Positions 1 through 10,575 of a stretch of DNA of 64,000 nucleotides are shown piece by piece. The position numbers were made by a program, and so were the translations under genes. The notes under the pieces are model-generated. The model was not told the origin of the DNA, searched no databases, and saw only the letters and a program-made list of their open reading frames with translations. Every line of letters begins with the position of its first letter. Position 1 is the first letter of the stretch. This DNA comes from Afipia sp. Root123D2 (GTDB lineage Bacteria > Pseudomonadota > Alphaproteobacteria > Rhizobiales > Xanthobacteraceae): assembly GCF_001425835.1 (NCBI RefSeq), contig NZ_LMDP01000002.1:962828-1026827 (forward strand), written 5' to 3'.

Positions 1-401
1 CGGTAGCGTTCCGCCGCCAGCCAGCCGCCGTCGGTCACCAGCAACATCGACGGATAGGCCTGCCATGCCGGCAGGGTGCCGAACCATGGCCGCAAACTGG
101 CGCTCATCAGCGCGAAGCGGATGTTCACCGTGGTCGTCAGCAGTGCAAGCGTCGCGATCGACGATATCGTGAGCGTAGCCGGCCATGACTGCACGGCGAC
201 GAACTGCGAGAGGCCGCCATAGACGATGGCCATCATGGTTTGCAGTTCGAACAGGGAGAAATGCTTCTGCGCACACAGCGCACCGAACGCCAGACCGAAC
301 GCGATGGTGCCGGGCAGCATCGGCGCGATGGCGTAAATCCCGGGCATGATCGCGGCTCGCGACCAGTAGGCCGGCGCATGGAAATGGTCAGGCGGTGACA
401 T
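1..401 (-). CDS. azlC: AzlC family branched-chain amino acid exporter subunit, partial
   Basis: AzlC is the large membrane subunit of the AzlCD exporter for branched-chain amino acids and analogues such as azaleucine. About 133 N-terminal residues are visible; the rest lies beyond position 1. The start is an ATG at 399-401 preceded by GGAGAATCA, a good ribosome binding site. The protein opens with a short polar tail and then hydrophobic helices containing PGIYAIAPMLPGTIAFGLAF and a segment VYGGLSQFVAVQSW, both typical of the family. An azlD gene would be expected further left, outside the window. Family call is firm; substrate is inferred. Confidence 0.85.
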   Translation of the reverse strand, partial: MSPPDHFHAPAYWSRAAIMPGIYAIAPMLPGTIAFGLAFGALCAQKHFSLFELQTMMAIVYGGLSQFVAVQSWPATLTISSIATLALLTTTVNIRFALMSASLRPWFGTLPAWQAYPSMLLVTDGGWLAAERY

Positions 402-467
402 TGATTCTCCCCGCGCCGACAGTCGTCGGGAACGGCGCGGCGCGTCAATAACGGCAGCGCATATGCG

Positions 468-1679
468 CTATGTGCGCGCCACAACGAGGGCCGCCGCATC
501 AAACTGACCGGCGCGTAACCGGCCGGCAATGAGAGCGGCAACGATCAGCGTCGCGCCCAGTCCCACCGGGGCAACGATAAACGGAAACGATACCAGCAGC
601 GCAATCGCGCATCCCAGCGCGGGAAGTTCATAATGGAGAAAGCCGGTGGCGATGCCGATCCGCAGCAGCAGCGCCATCGGCACCGCAAGCACCGCCAGAT
701 CGTAGAGATAAAGATAGGGCGTCGTCAGCAGCGCACCGGTGGCCAGCGCCGCCGCCTTGATCTCGTAAGCGGCACGGCTGCGCCACACCATCACGACCGC
801 GACGGCGGCGGCGATCGCCACGCTCCACTGCATCGCGAATGCGAGACTGTCGCCGCCACCGGCAAATCGCACCAGCGACAGCACGCTCTGCATCTTGCCG
901 AATTCGGCATACCCATCGGATAGGAAAGCCTCCGACGCCCGCGGCAGCCAGTGAAAGAACGCCAGCCATGTCTCGCTGCCGAACGCGAGCCACGACGCGG
1001 CGGCGAGCAGCAGCGCCGTGACCGCCGCCGACAGGAATGCCGTCCATTGCCGCCCCGCGATCAGCACCAGCGGAAACAACAACCCGTATTGCGGTTTGTA
1101 GGTCAGAAGGCCGAGACAGATTCCGGCGACGATCGGACGCTTCGGCAGCGCCACCAGCGTGCCGCCGATCAGCGCCGCCGTCAGCAGGCCGTTCTGTCCG
1201 ATCATTGCATTGGTGAGGACTGCGGGAAACGCGCAGGCGAACAGCCAGCCGAGACGATGCCCGACCAGCGCGCGCGTCACCAGAAGATAAGGAACGAAGG
1301 TGAGAACGACCCAACCCGCGAACGCCACTGTGTAAGGCAGCTTCGCAAGCAACGCCGCGACGAACAAAAATGGCGGCGGATAATGCCAGCCGAAATAGCC
1401 GTCGAAATTCTGGCCGAGGACGAGCGTCTGTACCTGCTTGTGCGCATCCCAGTCATAGGCCAGCGCCGGCTGGCCCTCGATCGCAAGCCGGCCCGCGGCG
1501 TAGACATTGGCGAAATCGGTCGGGATGCCGAGCCCATGACTATCGAGAATCCACTGGCCGCTCAGCGCCGAGACCAGCAGCGACACCGCACTCATGACGC
1601 ACAAAGCCAGCGCGACCGAGATCACGACGCGTGGAAGTGCGGACGCCGGATCGTTGCCGGGAGGCGCCGCCGCTGTCAT
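468..1679 (-). CDS. GT87-family (DUF2029) polytopic membrane glycosyltransferase
   Basis: A 403-residue integral membrane protein with about ten hydrophobic helices. The N-terminal loop carries a DFANVYAAGR segment followed by an FGWHYPPPFLF motif, the pattern of DUF2029/GT87 polyprenyl-phosphate-mannose-dependent alpha-mannosyltransferases; the Asp of the DF pair is the presumed catalytic residue. It would add a sugar on the periplasmic side of the inner membrane, but acceptor and sugar cannot be read from sequence. The ATG at 1677-1679 (MTAAAPPG) is preferred over an upstream in-frame ATG at 1784, because the extra 35 residues are not membrane-protein-like. It lies 66 bp upstream of azlC on the same strand. 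Confidence 0.75.
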   Translation of the reverse strand: MTAAAPPGNDPASALPRVVISVALALCVMSAVSLLVSALSGQWILDSHGLGIPTDFANVYAAGRLAIEGQPALAYDWDAHKQVQTLVLGQNFDGYFGWHYPPPFLFVAALLAKLPYTVAFAGWVVLTFVPYLLVTRALVGHRLGWLFACAFPAVLTNAMIGQNGLLTAALIGGTLVALPKRPIVAGICLGLLTYKPQYGLLFPLVLIAGRQWTAFLSAAVTALLLAAASWLAFGSETWLAFFHWLPRASEAFLSDGYAEFGKMQSVLSLVRFAGGGDSLAFAMQWSVAIAAAVAVVMVWRSRAAYEIKAAALATGALLTTPYLYLYDLAVLAVPMALLLRIGIATGFLHYELPALGCAIALLVSFPFIVAPVGLGATLIVAALIAGRLRAGQFDAAALVVART

Positions 1680-1815
1680 CGCGCGCGTATCGCCGAGGTC
1701 TGACGCGACGCGCCGACGAACGGCGACGTCGGCGCAGGCACGCTGCAAGCAGATGCTGATTGGGCAGCCGGCGACAACATGCAAAACCCTTTAGAACCCT
1801 TGCGCGCGAAGCATT

Positions 1816-2052
1816 TCACGCGGCCCGAGACTGCCTGTTTTGACTTGAGGAAGGCTTAAAATGACCCGATACATGAGCCTCCTGACAGGCGTTCGGATGC
1901 GTCGGCGCGCAGGCAGCCGGACAGATTGACAGCATCCCCAGCAGCGCAACGGCGGTGAACGCCGCACCGGCGAAGAACGTCGCGCTGGACCTCGCAAAGT
2001 CCCACAGCGCACCGGCCAGTACCGAAGGCGAAATGCCCAAGACGCAGCGCAA
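1816..2052 (-). pseudogene. Relic of an MFS transporter (C-terminal fragment)
   Basis: The reading frame from about 2052 to 1924 translates as LAGALWD followed by SSATFFAGAAFTAVALLGML. This resembles the last two helices of a major facilitator superfamily transporter (the 'GALWD..G..ATF..GA' pattern). No upstream MFS coding sequence exists: the frame begins right at the ftsH terminator. After the final helix it runs into unrelated Cys/Pro-rich sequence to a stop at 1816. No ribosome binding site was seen. It reads as a decayed 3' end, not a functional gene. The family assignment rests on about 40 residues. Confidence 0.5.
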
Positions 2053-2080
2053 AAAAACGCTGCGTTTCCGCAGCGTTTTT
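2051..2080 (-). terminator. Intrinsic terminator of ftsH
   Basis: Perfect 12-bp inverted repeat, AAAAACGCTGCG (2053-2064) and CGCAGCGTTTTT (2069-2080), with a TTTC loop. Read on the minus strand it ends in seven U residues and begins about 20 bp after the ftsH stop. T/A runs on both sides mean it could also work from the other strand. Confidence 0.85.
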
Positions 2081-2101
2081 CATTCCATCCGTGCGCAGCA
2101 A

Positions 2102-4018
<1,917 letters not shown>

Positions 4019-4236
4019 TGGGCTTCCTTCGAGGCCGCGCTGATCGCGACCGTCCTCTTCAGGTCCAAGCCTTGGTACGCATGGCCGGACCAGTTGCCAT
4101 ACAATCTAGGTGCGAGCCCACCTGCTGCCAAGGGAACCTGCCAAGACTATTTAACGCACCTTACCGGTTTTCAGGGCGAAACAGGGGCCGGAAAACAGTT
4201 GTTTTTCGCGGGTGGTTAAGGTCGGCCTGTGCCCAT

Positions 4237-5292
4237 TCAAGGCTTTTTACGCCGGCGCGGGGGCGCGGGGACGATCTCGATGCGGCCGCGCGCGATGCTG
4301 ACGATGGCGCCGGCCAGGCTTTGCTTGAAACGTGCACCTTTCCGGGCCGATTTCACCGGCAGGCTCGCGGAATCGAGCGCCTGAAGCAAGGTTTCGACCT
4401 TGCCGAGTTCCGCCGGCCCTTCAATACCGACGCGATCGATCGCGCGCAGCAGCAACCGGACCCGGATTTCGTCATTCAGCGCCGAGAACGCCGCAAGGTC
4501 GTACGCGGCCCCTGGCCCGGCAAGGTCCAGACTTCCCAGATACCGTTCAGCGCCATCGGTCATCCGTTCAAGGGCCGCATTCGCCCGTGCCAGCCGCGCC
4601 GCCAGCCGCGCCAGATTGCGCGCGTCGGCGCCCTCCTCCGCCAATGCCGGCATCAGCGCGCGGAGTCGCGGCCTTGTAAACGCGAGATCGTGATTGGTCG
4701 GATCCGTGGCGAAGCCGATCCCGGCGCGCCGGAGCGTGGCGATCAGGCGGTCCTTCGGCACATCGAGCAACGGGCGCACCAGCGTGATTCCCTCTCGCGC
4801 CGATTGCGGTGCCATGCCGGCGAGACCGGCGATGCCGCTGCCGCGCGACAGCCGCATGATCACGGTTTCGGCCTGATCGTCGCGGGTGTGCGCGGTGACG
4901 ACATGGGCTGCGCCGGCGCGGCGCGCGGCTTTGGTCAGCAGATCGTAACGCGCGGCACGCGCGGCCGCCGGCAATCCGGTTTTCGGCTTGTCGCCGCGCC
5001 AAACCAGCGTGCGGTGATCGAGACCGAGCGATGTTGCGAGGCGCTTGACGTCGCGCGCTTCGCGCGCGGATTCAGCACGCAGGCCATGGTCCACGGTGAC
5101 GGCGACCAGACGCGGCCCCTGCTTCAGCGCGGCACGCCAGCGCGCGGCGAGCCACATCAGCGCCACCGAATCCGGACCGCCGGACACGGCCAGCACCAGC
5201 GCCGGAACGGAGGTCCAGCCGGCGAACAGACGCTTTGCGTCCGCCGCCGAAATCCCCCTAACAGTGAATGCGCTTTTGCTCACGCGCGACAC
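4237..5292 (-). CDS. tilS: tRNA(Ile)-lysidine synthase TilS
   Basis: Modifies C34 of the CAU-anticodon tRNA-Ile to lysidine using ATP and lysine, so that the tRNA reads AUA. The N-type ATP-pyrophosphatase P-loop AVSGGPDSVALM lies at about 35-46, followed by VDHGLRAES and a HTRDDQAETVIMRL segment typical of TilS. The 351-residue length fits the short alphaproteobacterial form. The chosen ATG at 5292 overlaps the cpoB 3' end by 35 bp, suggesting translational coupling; a slightly later start is possible. The position between cpoB and ftsH is the usual one. Confidence 0.93.
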   Translation of the reverse strand: MSRVSKSAFTVRGISAADAKRLFAGWTSVPALVLAVSGGPDSVALMWLAARWRAALKQGPRLVAVTVDHGLRAESAREARDVKRLATSLGLDHRTLVWRGDKPKTGLPAAARAARYDLLTKAARRAGAAHVVTAHTRDDQAETVIMRLSRGSGIAGLAGMAPQSAREGITLVRPLLDVPKDRLIATLRRAGIGFATDPTNHDLAFTRPRLRALMPALAEEGADARNLARLAARLARANAALERMTDGAERYLGSLDLAGPGAAYDLAAFSALNDEIRVRLLLRAIDRVGIEGPAELGKVETLLQALDSASLPVKSARKGARFKQSLAGAIVSIARGRIEIVPAPPRRRKKP

Positions 5293-6310
5293 CCTGTTTC
5301 ACGCCGCTCGACGCGCGCGGATATTTGCGGGTGATTTCTCCGAAGGCGGCACAGGCGGCTTCCTTTTCCTTGAGCGCGGCCAGCGATTGGCCGAGCCGCA
5401 GCAGCGCATCCGGCGCCTTCGCCGACTTGTCGTATTTGGTCGTGACCGCGAGGAACGCCTCGGCCGCCTCGCGATACTTCTGGCGCTGGAACATGCTTTC
5501 ACCCAGCCAGTATTGCGCATCCGGCGTCAGCCTGTCGCTGGGATATTTCTGCGCGAAGTTACGCATCGTCTCCTCGGCGAGCGCGTAATCCTTGCGCTGG
5601 ATGTAGCCGATGCCGAGGTCGAATTCGTCCTTGGGCGTCGCCGACGGCGGCAGTGTCGTCAGGCCGCCACCCGCGTTGCCTTGCTGTTGCGGGTAACCCT
5701 GTTGCGGATAGCCCTGCGCCGGCGCAGCTCTCCCGCCGGGACCGCTCAGATCAAGCGGCTCACCTGCGCCGCGTCCACCCGGAGCGCCGACCGGTCCGTC
5801 GTTCGACATCGGAAGTTGTCCGCCACCCAGTGCGCGCGGCACACCCGGCGCATTCGGATTGCGGTTCGGATCGAAGGCATCGCCGCGGCGGCCGCCTGCC
5901 CCCTGCGGCTCGATCATCGGCGCCGGGGCCTGCGCGCTATAATTCGGCTGCTGACCCTGTGGCGGCTGATACGGCACATTCGGCTGCACCACTGGCGCAC
6001 CGGCAACATTCGGCGCCATGCCAGGCGCAGCATTGGGATTCGCGCGGGGACCGGTTTGCGGAGCGGCTTGCGCGCCGGGCGCCGGCTGGGCGCCGCCCTG
6101 CAATTGCCGGAGCTGCTCCTCGAGCAGCCGGTTGCGGTGCTGCAACTCCTCGTTCTGGCCGGTGAGCTGCCTCAGCTGGCTTTCGAGGCGCTCGATCCGC
6201 AGTCCCGGATCGACGTCGCCGTCATCCTGCTGGGCAAACGCGGGCAACGACAGGCCAGCAGCGGCACACGCCAGTACCGCGTAAACAAGAATTTGGAATC
6301 TGGATGACAT
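5258..6310 (-). CDS. cpoB: Tol-Pal system TPR protein CpoB (YbgF)
   Basis: Periplasmic protein that coordinates the Tol-Pal machine with peptidoglycan synthesis during division. There is a cleavable signal peptide ending PAFAQ (about residue 26). A coiled-coil block at about 37-75 (RIERLESQLRQLTGQNEELQ) is the trimerisation segment. A long Pro/Gln/Gly-rich linker with PQQGYPQQ-type repeats runs to about 215. The C-terminal TPR domain (about 226-345) contains FDLGIGYIQRKDYALAEE. The linker is unusually long compared with enterobacterial CpoB (about 260 residues). It is separated from pal by a hairpin terminator, so it may be expressed at a lower level or from its own promoter. Confidence 0.93.
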   Translation of the reverse strand: MSSRFQILVYAVLACAAAGLSLPAFAQQDDGDVDPGLRIERLESQLRQLTGQNEELQHRNRLLEEQLRQLQGGAQPAPGAQAAPQTGPRANPNAAPGMAPNVAGAPVVQPNVPYQPPQGQQPNYSAQAPAPMIEPQGAGGRRGDAFDPNRNPNAPGVPRALGGGQLPMSNDGPVGAPGGRGAGEPLDLSGPGGRAAPAQGYPQQGYPQQQGNAGGGLTTLPPSATPKDEFDLGIGYIQRKDYALAEETMRNFAQKYPSDRLTPDAQYWLGESMFQRQKYREAAEAFLAVTTKYDKSAKAPDALLRLGQSLAALKEKEAACAAFGEITRKYPRASSGVKQGVAREQKRIHC

Positions 6311-6414
6311 GTCGACCCGGCTTTTGAAAATCGCTCCGCATCGGAAGCGCTCAACGTTGAATGATCTAGTACGCCAAAAATAAGGCTTTCAACAAGACTG
6401 AGCACCTGGCCGTA

Positions 6415-6444
6415 CAAACAAAAACGGCGCCCGAAGGCGCCGTT
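6415..6444 (-). terminator. Hairpin terminator between pal and cpoB
   Basis: Inverted repeat AACGGCGCC (6423-6431) and GGCGCCGTT (6436-6444) with a CGAA loop, followed on the minus strand by TTTTTGTTTG. It lies 20 bp after the pal stop, so it ends or attenuates the pal transcript before cpoB. Confidence 0.8.
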
Positions 6445-6464
6445 CATGTTCAATGCTCCGCGCC

Positions 6465-6962
6465 TTACGAACTGGCGTTGAGGACCGTGACGGCGCGGCG
6501 ATTCTGCGACCAGCACGAGATGTCGTTACAGACCGCGACCGGGCGCTCCTTGCCGTAGGAAATCGTCCGCATCCGGTTCGGCGCGATGCCGCGCGAGGCG
6601 AGGAAGTTACGCACCGACTGCGCACGCCGCGCACCGAGCGCGATGTTGTATTCGCGCGTGCCGCGTTCGTCGGCGTGCCCTTCGATCGTGAAGGAATAGC
6701 GGTTGTACTGCTGAAGCCACTGGGCCTGCTTTTCCAGAGTGGCGATCGCCCGCGGCGACAGATCGGTCTGATCGCTGTCGAAGAAGACGCGATCACCAAC
6801 GTTGACCACGAAATCCTGCTGGCTGCCCGGTGTGGCGGCACCCGCCATCGCGCCATCGCCGCCAAGACCGTTCTTGTTGTTGGCGCAGGCGCCCATCGAC
6901 AGCGCCACGGCCAGCACGGCGGCCAGCTTCAATCCCTGGAGGATTCTCATCTGATGTTTCAT
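6465..6962 (-). CDS. pal: Peptidoglycan-associated lipoprotein Pal
   Basis: Outer-membrane lipoprotein that binds peptidoglycan and TolB. The 165 residues begin with a lipoprotein signal whose acylated Cys is residue 26 (LSMGAC). The OmpA-like peptidoglycan-binding domain occupies about 50-163, with FFDSDQTDLSPRA, IEGHADERGTREYN and RRAQSVRNFLASRG as its diagnostic blocks. The Asp and Arg that contact diaminopimelate are expected in the GHADERGT and RR segments. It normally follows tolB directly; here two unrelated genes lie between, so pal must have its own promoter in the 350-bp region upstream or depend on long readthrough. Confidence 0.97.
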   Translation of the reverse strand: MKHQMRILQGLKLAAVLAVALSMGACANNKNGLGGDGAMAGAATPGSQQDFVVNVGDRVFFDSDQTDLSPRAIATLEKQAQWLQQYNRYSFTIEGHADERGTREYNIALGARRAQSVRNFLASRGIAPNRMRTISYGKERPVAVCNDISCWSQNRRAVTVLNASS

Positions 6963-7313
6963 TCCGGAGCCTCCACGCTCAGGTATTTGGGGCGACCGCC
7001 CCGACCGCAGTTCGCTTCAATCTGCAGCATCCCCCGAAAGCGAACTTCGGTTCGGAAGGGACACCCGCTTCACACAGGGCCAGCGGACTTTCGCTGCACC
7101 ACACTGCTGTCCGGTCTACGCCCGCTTGGTTAAGCGAACGTTCCGTCAACCTTGATGAGGCGTTGCCAAAGACGATCAAATGCCAGCCATTCGCGGGAAA
7201 CGACCGCGATGGTTAATGGGGACTAAATATGGCTGGATGGTGAAGGCGCGCGCGAAAGGCCCGCCACATCACAGGTTCCGGATCGGAAACGCCGGGCACA
7301 TCCGGCGCCGCGA
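6963..7313. other. 351-bp intergenic region upstream of pal
   Basis: No convincing gene. A short GGGGCGACCGCCCC inverted repeat lies at about 6990-7003 and a frame at 6979-7179 (minus) shows no protein-like features. It probably holds the pal promoter and the 3' untranslated end of the FeeM-like gene. Confidence 0.5.
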
Positions 7314-8063
7314 TCAGGAGCGCGGAACCACCGTGGCTTTTTCGAACGGAAATGGCGGCAGGCTGACCGGCGCGAGCGGTTCGGATTGCATGCTGGCACG
7401 CTCGAACAGCTTGCGCCGCTCGAAATAGCTCGAGCGGAAATACGGGTAACGTTCGAAGATCCGTTCGCGCACCGCCGGATAGTCGGCCGCCATCAGGCAG
7501 AGCGGCTTGGTCAGCGTCGGATACGGGCGCGGAACGCACAACGCGGTCTGCAGGAACACGCGCCGATAGAACGCGCGATGTTCGGTGCGCACCGTCGCGG
7601 TGCCGATATCGGCGTTGAAATGGGCGCACGCCACATATCCCAGCCTGACCGTCAGATAAGGCAGTTCCGGAATCCGGCGATGGGGATTGGGGTCGGCGAC
7701 AAAGCGGTTCGGATCGACGATGGTCTTGCCCAGCGCAAGCTCCGGCTTCAGCAGGTCGGGGAACGCATCAACCGCCGGGGTCTCGTGATTATCCGGTGTC
7801 GCCACGCTGATGCGCAATGAACTCGACAGAACGCCGTCGAAGTAGACTCCGAAGATCCAGGAGTTCGGCAGATTATCGAAGCGATCCGTCAGCATGCCGT
7901 CCGCACGCGGCGGGATCGCGCCCTCATGAATATAGGCGCGGTATCGCAGCCGATAGATTTCTTCCTTGTCTGCGTCGGTCTCGGCCAGCCGATAATCGAC
8001 ATGGTCCAGAAGTTCGCTCCCGCGCTCGAATACGCGCGCGGCCGATTGAACCAATGTCATCAT
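7314..8063 (-). CDS. FeeM-like N-acyl amino acid synthase (GNAT/AHL-synthase fold)
   Basis: Resembles N-acyl amino acid synthase FeeM-domain proteins, which transfer an acyl chain from acyl-ACP to an amino acid and share a fold with LuxI-type autoinducer synthases and GNAT enzymes. Visible features are YRLRYRAYIHEG (about 35-46, the LuxI-like RYR entry), FGVYFDGVLSSSLRIS (substrate-binding strand with SSLR), and KTIVDPNRFVADP (about 114-126). The product is 249 residues from the ATG at 8061-8063, with a second ATG immediately after. The in-frame ATG at 8102 would add a Cys-rich tail and is less likely. It follows a GGDEF-EAL gene and interrupts the tol-pal order. Product and role are unknown; a membrane-active acyl amino acid or a signal is possible. 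Confidence 0.72.
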   Translation of the reverse strand: MMTLVQSAARVFERGSELLDHVDYRLAETDADKEEIYRLRYRAYIHEGAIPPRADGMLTDRFDNLPNSWIFGVYFDGVLSSSLRISVATPDNHETPAVDAFPDLLKPELALGKTIVDPNRFVADPNPHRRIPELPYLTVRLGYVACAHFNADIGTATVRTEHRAFYRRVFLQTALCVPRPYPTLTKPLCLMAADYPAVRERIFERYPYFRSSYFERRKLFERASMQSEPLAPVSLPPFPFEKATVVPRS

Positions 8064-8112
8064 CTTGCACCCCGAACCCGTCTTGCGGGAACATCGCACC
8101 ACTCAAATCAGG

Positions 8113-8127
8113 TTAATGAATTGTTAA
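8113..8127 (-). promoter_or_regulatory. Candidate CtrA box (TTAA-N7-TTAA)
   Basis: TTAATGAATTGTTAA matches the alphaproteobacterial CtrA full-site pattern TTAA-N7-TTAA exactly. It lies 50 bp upstream of the FeeM-like start, where a master cell-cycle regulator would bind a promoter. The flanking region is locally AT-rich. Function is inferred from pattern and position only. Confidence 0.5.
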
Positions 8128-8150
8128 TGTGAACGCAAAGACAACAAAAT

Positions 8151-8162
8151 ATTAACGTTAAT
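8151..8162. promoter_or_regulatory. 12-bp perfect palindrome ATTAACGTTAAT
   Basis: Self-complementary ATTAACGTTAAT, 24 bp further upstream of the candidate CtrA box in the same promoter region. It contains TTAAC in both directions and may be a second regulator site or part of an AT-rich promoter. Confidence 0.35.
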
Positions 8163-8223
8163 CCACCCGGCCAACGATAGGCCTGTGTCGTTAATTTTGC
8201 TTTTGCGGAGGAAATCTTCTGAA

Positions 8224-10575
8224 TCAGCCGGCGTCGCGGGACCGGTCGACTGGCTCCGAGGTCCTGAGTGCCGGAACACCGCTACGGATCAGGCGGCCAT
8301 GCGACGCCTTCAGCAGTTCGCGGATCCGCATCGCGGGGACCGGACGGCTGAACAGGAAGCCTTGAGCTTCAGTCACGGTTCCGTCAGCACTTACCAGCTC
8401 AAGCTGCTCGTTGGTCTCGATGCCCTCGACGACGACCGACATGCCGAGATCGGCGCTCAGCCGCGCGACGCCGCGCAACAGCGTCAGCGGCCGATCGGTG
8501 TCGATGCCTTCGAGGAACGAGCGGTCGATCTTGACCTTCTGCAGCGGGAAATTGTTGAGATAGCTCAGGCTTGAATAGCCGGTGCCGAAATCATCGAGCG
8601 AAATCCGGACCCCGGCGGCGTTGAGCTGCGTCAGCACGTCGAGAGTCCACTGCGTGTTCCGCAGCAGCGACGATTCCGTGATCTCGACTTCGAGCCGGTG
8701 CGCCGGCAGGCCCGACACTTCGAGCGCATAGCGGACTTCGCTCATGACATCGCGCTGATGGAATTGCTGCGACGAGAAATTCACCGCGACGTTGACGCCT
8801 TCCGGCCAGCGCATGCACTCCATGCAGGCCTTGCGCAGAATCCAGCGGCCGAGATCGACGATCAGCCCCATGTCCTCGACGACAGGAATGATATCGGCCG
8901 GAGACACCGCGCCGCGCTCCGGATGATTCCAGCGCAGCAGCGCCTCGCAGGTTGAGATCCGCCCCGACTTGAGATTGACCAGCGGCTGATAGAACAGCTC
9001 GAATTCCTCGTGCGCCAGCGCATGGCGGATGTCGAGTTCGAGAACCCGGCGCGCCTCGACGGTCTGCGCCATTTCCTCGCGGAAGAAGCAGAAGGTGCCG
9101 CGGCCGTCGGCCTTGGCGCGATACAGCGCCATGTCCGCGTTCTTGATCAGGATATCGGCGGAAACCCCAGGCGCCGCGATCGCGATGCCGATGCTGGCGC
9201 CGATTTCGATCATGTGATTGTCGATCGCATACTGCTCGCTCAGGCGATCGACGATGCGGCGCGCCAGTGCGGCGGCATCTTCGGTCGAGGTGATGCCGCG
9301 CTGGAACACGACGAATTCGTCGCCGCCGAAACGCGCGACGAAATCGACCGGACGCAGCATTTCGCGCAGCCGCTCGGTGACTTCGCACAACAGACGGTCG
9401 CCGCACGGATGGCCGAGCGTATCGTTGACCTGCTTGAACTGATCGAGGTCCACGAACAGCAGCGCCGACTGCGGCGTCGCGGCGTCGGGACTCTTGAGAT
9501 AACGCTCGATCTCGTCGCGGAAGCTCACTCGATTGGGCAGCCCCGTCAGCTCGTCGAACCGCGCCAGATGGCTGATGCGCGCCTCTGAGTTTCGGCGTTC
9601 GGTGATGTCCTCCAGCAGCACCACCGTGCCGCCGCCGGCCATCGGCTGGAATTTCCACGACAGCGCGCGCTCGGCAAGACCGCCGGAATCGATCGTGGTG
9701 ATTTCGGCCGCCCGGCCGCCCTGGATTTCAGCCACGATCGCCTTGGCACTCGCGAACGACAGCGTGTTGGCGCTGACGCAGGCCGACATCAGGTCGTGAG
9801 CGGTGACGCCGCGCGGCACGAGATCGTTGCACAGGCACATCATTTCCGTGAAACGATTGTTGACCACCGCGAGATGGCCATCCTTGGCGAACATGCACAG
9901 GCCGTTCGGCATGTTGTTCAGCGCGGTGTCGAACTGGTCGGCGAGCGAAGCCGCATGCTCGGTCGCAACCAGCGCCTTGACGTAGATCTGCTGCAGGCTG
10001 AGCGAAATCCGCTTCAGGCCGATGAAAAACAGCACGTTGAGAAAGGCGAACCCGATATAATAAGCGTCGCCGTGCAGCATCAGCGCGATCGACATCGGGC
10101 CGCACGCCAGCAGCACCTGAAGCTGGGCAATCCACGGCCGCCCGTAAGTCCGGCCCGAACCCGCTGCGGTATAGGCGACCGTGACGGCGGTACACAGCAT
10201 ATGCGCCACCGGATCGTCGCTGCCGAGCAGGACCATCAGGCACCAGATGCCAAGCGCGCCGGCATAGATCGAGCCACCGACCATATAGCGGCGTTCCCAT
10301 TCTTCGGCTTCCGCTGGCTTGAGAATGGTTTTTCGCTTTTCGTAGCGATTCATCTGCGCGGCGCGCAGCAGGCCGATCAGAACGATCAGCAGCGCGCACG
10401 GCCACAACAGCAGATTACCGGTCTTGATGGCAGTCATCAGCGCGGCTGCGCCGGCACAGATCGCGCCAGCCAGCATCGGAGCCGGATTCTGATACAGCGA
10501 ATCCACCAGCGCGGCATAGATCGCCGGAGTCAGCCGTTCATCATCCTGTCGTGGAATTCGCTCAATCAGCTGCAT
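8224..10575 (-). CDS. Membrane GGDEF-EAL protein with PAS domain (cyclic di-GMP turnover)
   Basis: 783 residues. Residues about 35-190 hold roughly six hydrophobic segments (membrane sensor region), about 212-330 a PAS-like domain, then GGDEF and EAL domains. The cyclase signature is intact (RFGGDEFVVF, GGDEF 417-421), and the inhibitory RxxD site (R408-P-V-D411) stands five residues before it. The phosphodiesterase signature is also intact: EAL at 544-546 and DDFGTGYSSLSYL near residue 680. Either or both activities are possible. It lies between tolB and the FeeM-like gene, all on the minus strand, and interrupts the tolB-pal adjacency seen in relatives. The sensed signal is unknown. Confidence 0.93.
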   Translation of the reverse strand: MQLIERIPRQDDERLTPAIYAALVDSLYQNPAPMLAGAICAGAAALMTAIKTGNLLLWPCALLIVLIGLLRAAQMNRYEKRKTILKPAEAEEWERRYMVGGSIYAGALGIWCLMVLLGSDDPVAHMLCTAVTVAYTAAGSGRTYGRPWIAQLQVLLACGPMSIALMLHGDAYYIGFAFLNVLFFIGLKRISLSLQQIYVKALVATEHAASLADQFDTALNNMPNGLCMFAKDGHLAVVNNRFTEMMCLCNDLVPRGVTAHDLMSACVSANTLSFASAKAIVAEIQGGRAAEITTIDSGGLAERALSWKFQPMAGGGTVVLLEDITERRNSEARISHLARFDELTGLPNRVSFRDEIERYLKSPDAATPQSALLFVDLDQFKQVNDTLGHPCGDRLLCEVTERLREMLRPVDFVARFGGDEFVVFQRGITSTEDAAALARRIVDRLSEQYAIDNHMIEIGASIGIAIAAPGVSADILIKNADMALYRAKADGRGTFCFFREEMAQTVEARRVLELDIRHALAHEEFELFYQPLVNLKSGRISTCEALLRWNHPERGAVSPADIIPVVEDMGLIVDLGRWILRKACMECMRWPEGVNVAVNFSSQQFHQRDVMSEVRYALEVSGLPAHRLEVEITESSLLRNTQWTLDVLTQLNAAGVRISLDDFGTGYSSLSYLNNFPLQKVKIDRSFLEGIDTDRPLTLLRGVARLSADLGMSVVVEGIETNEQLELVSADGTVTEAQGFLFSRPVPAMRIRELLKASHGRLIRSGVPALRTSEPVDRSRDAG

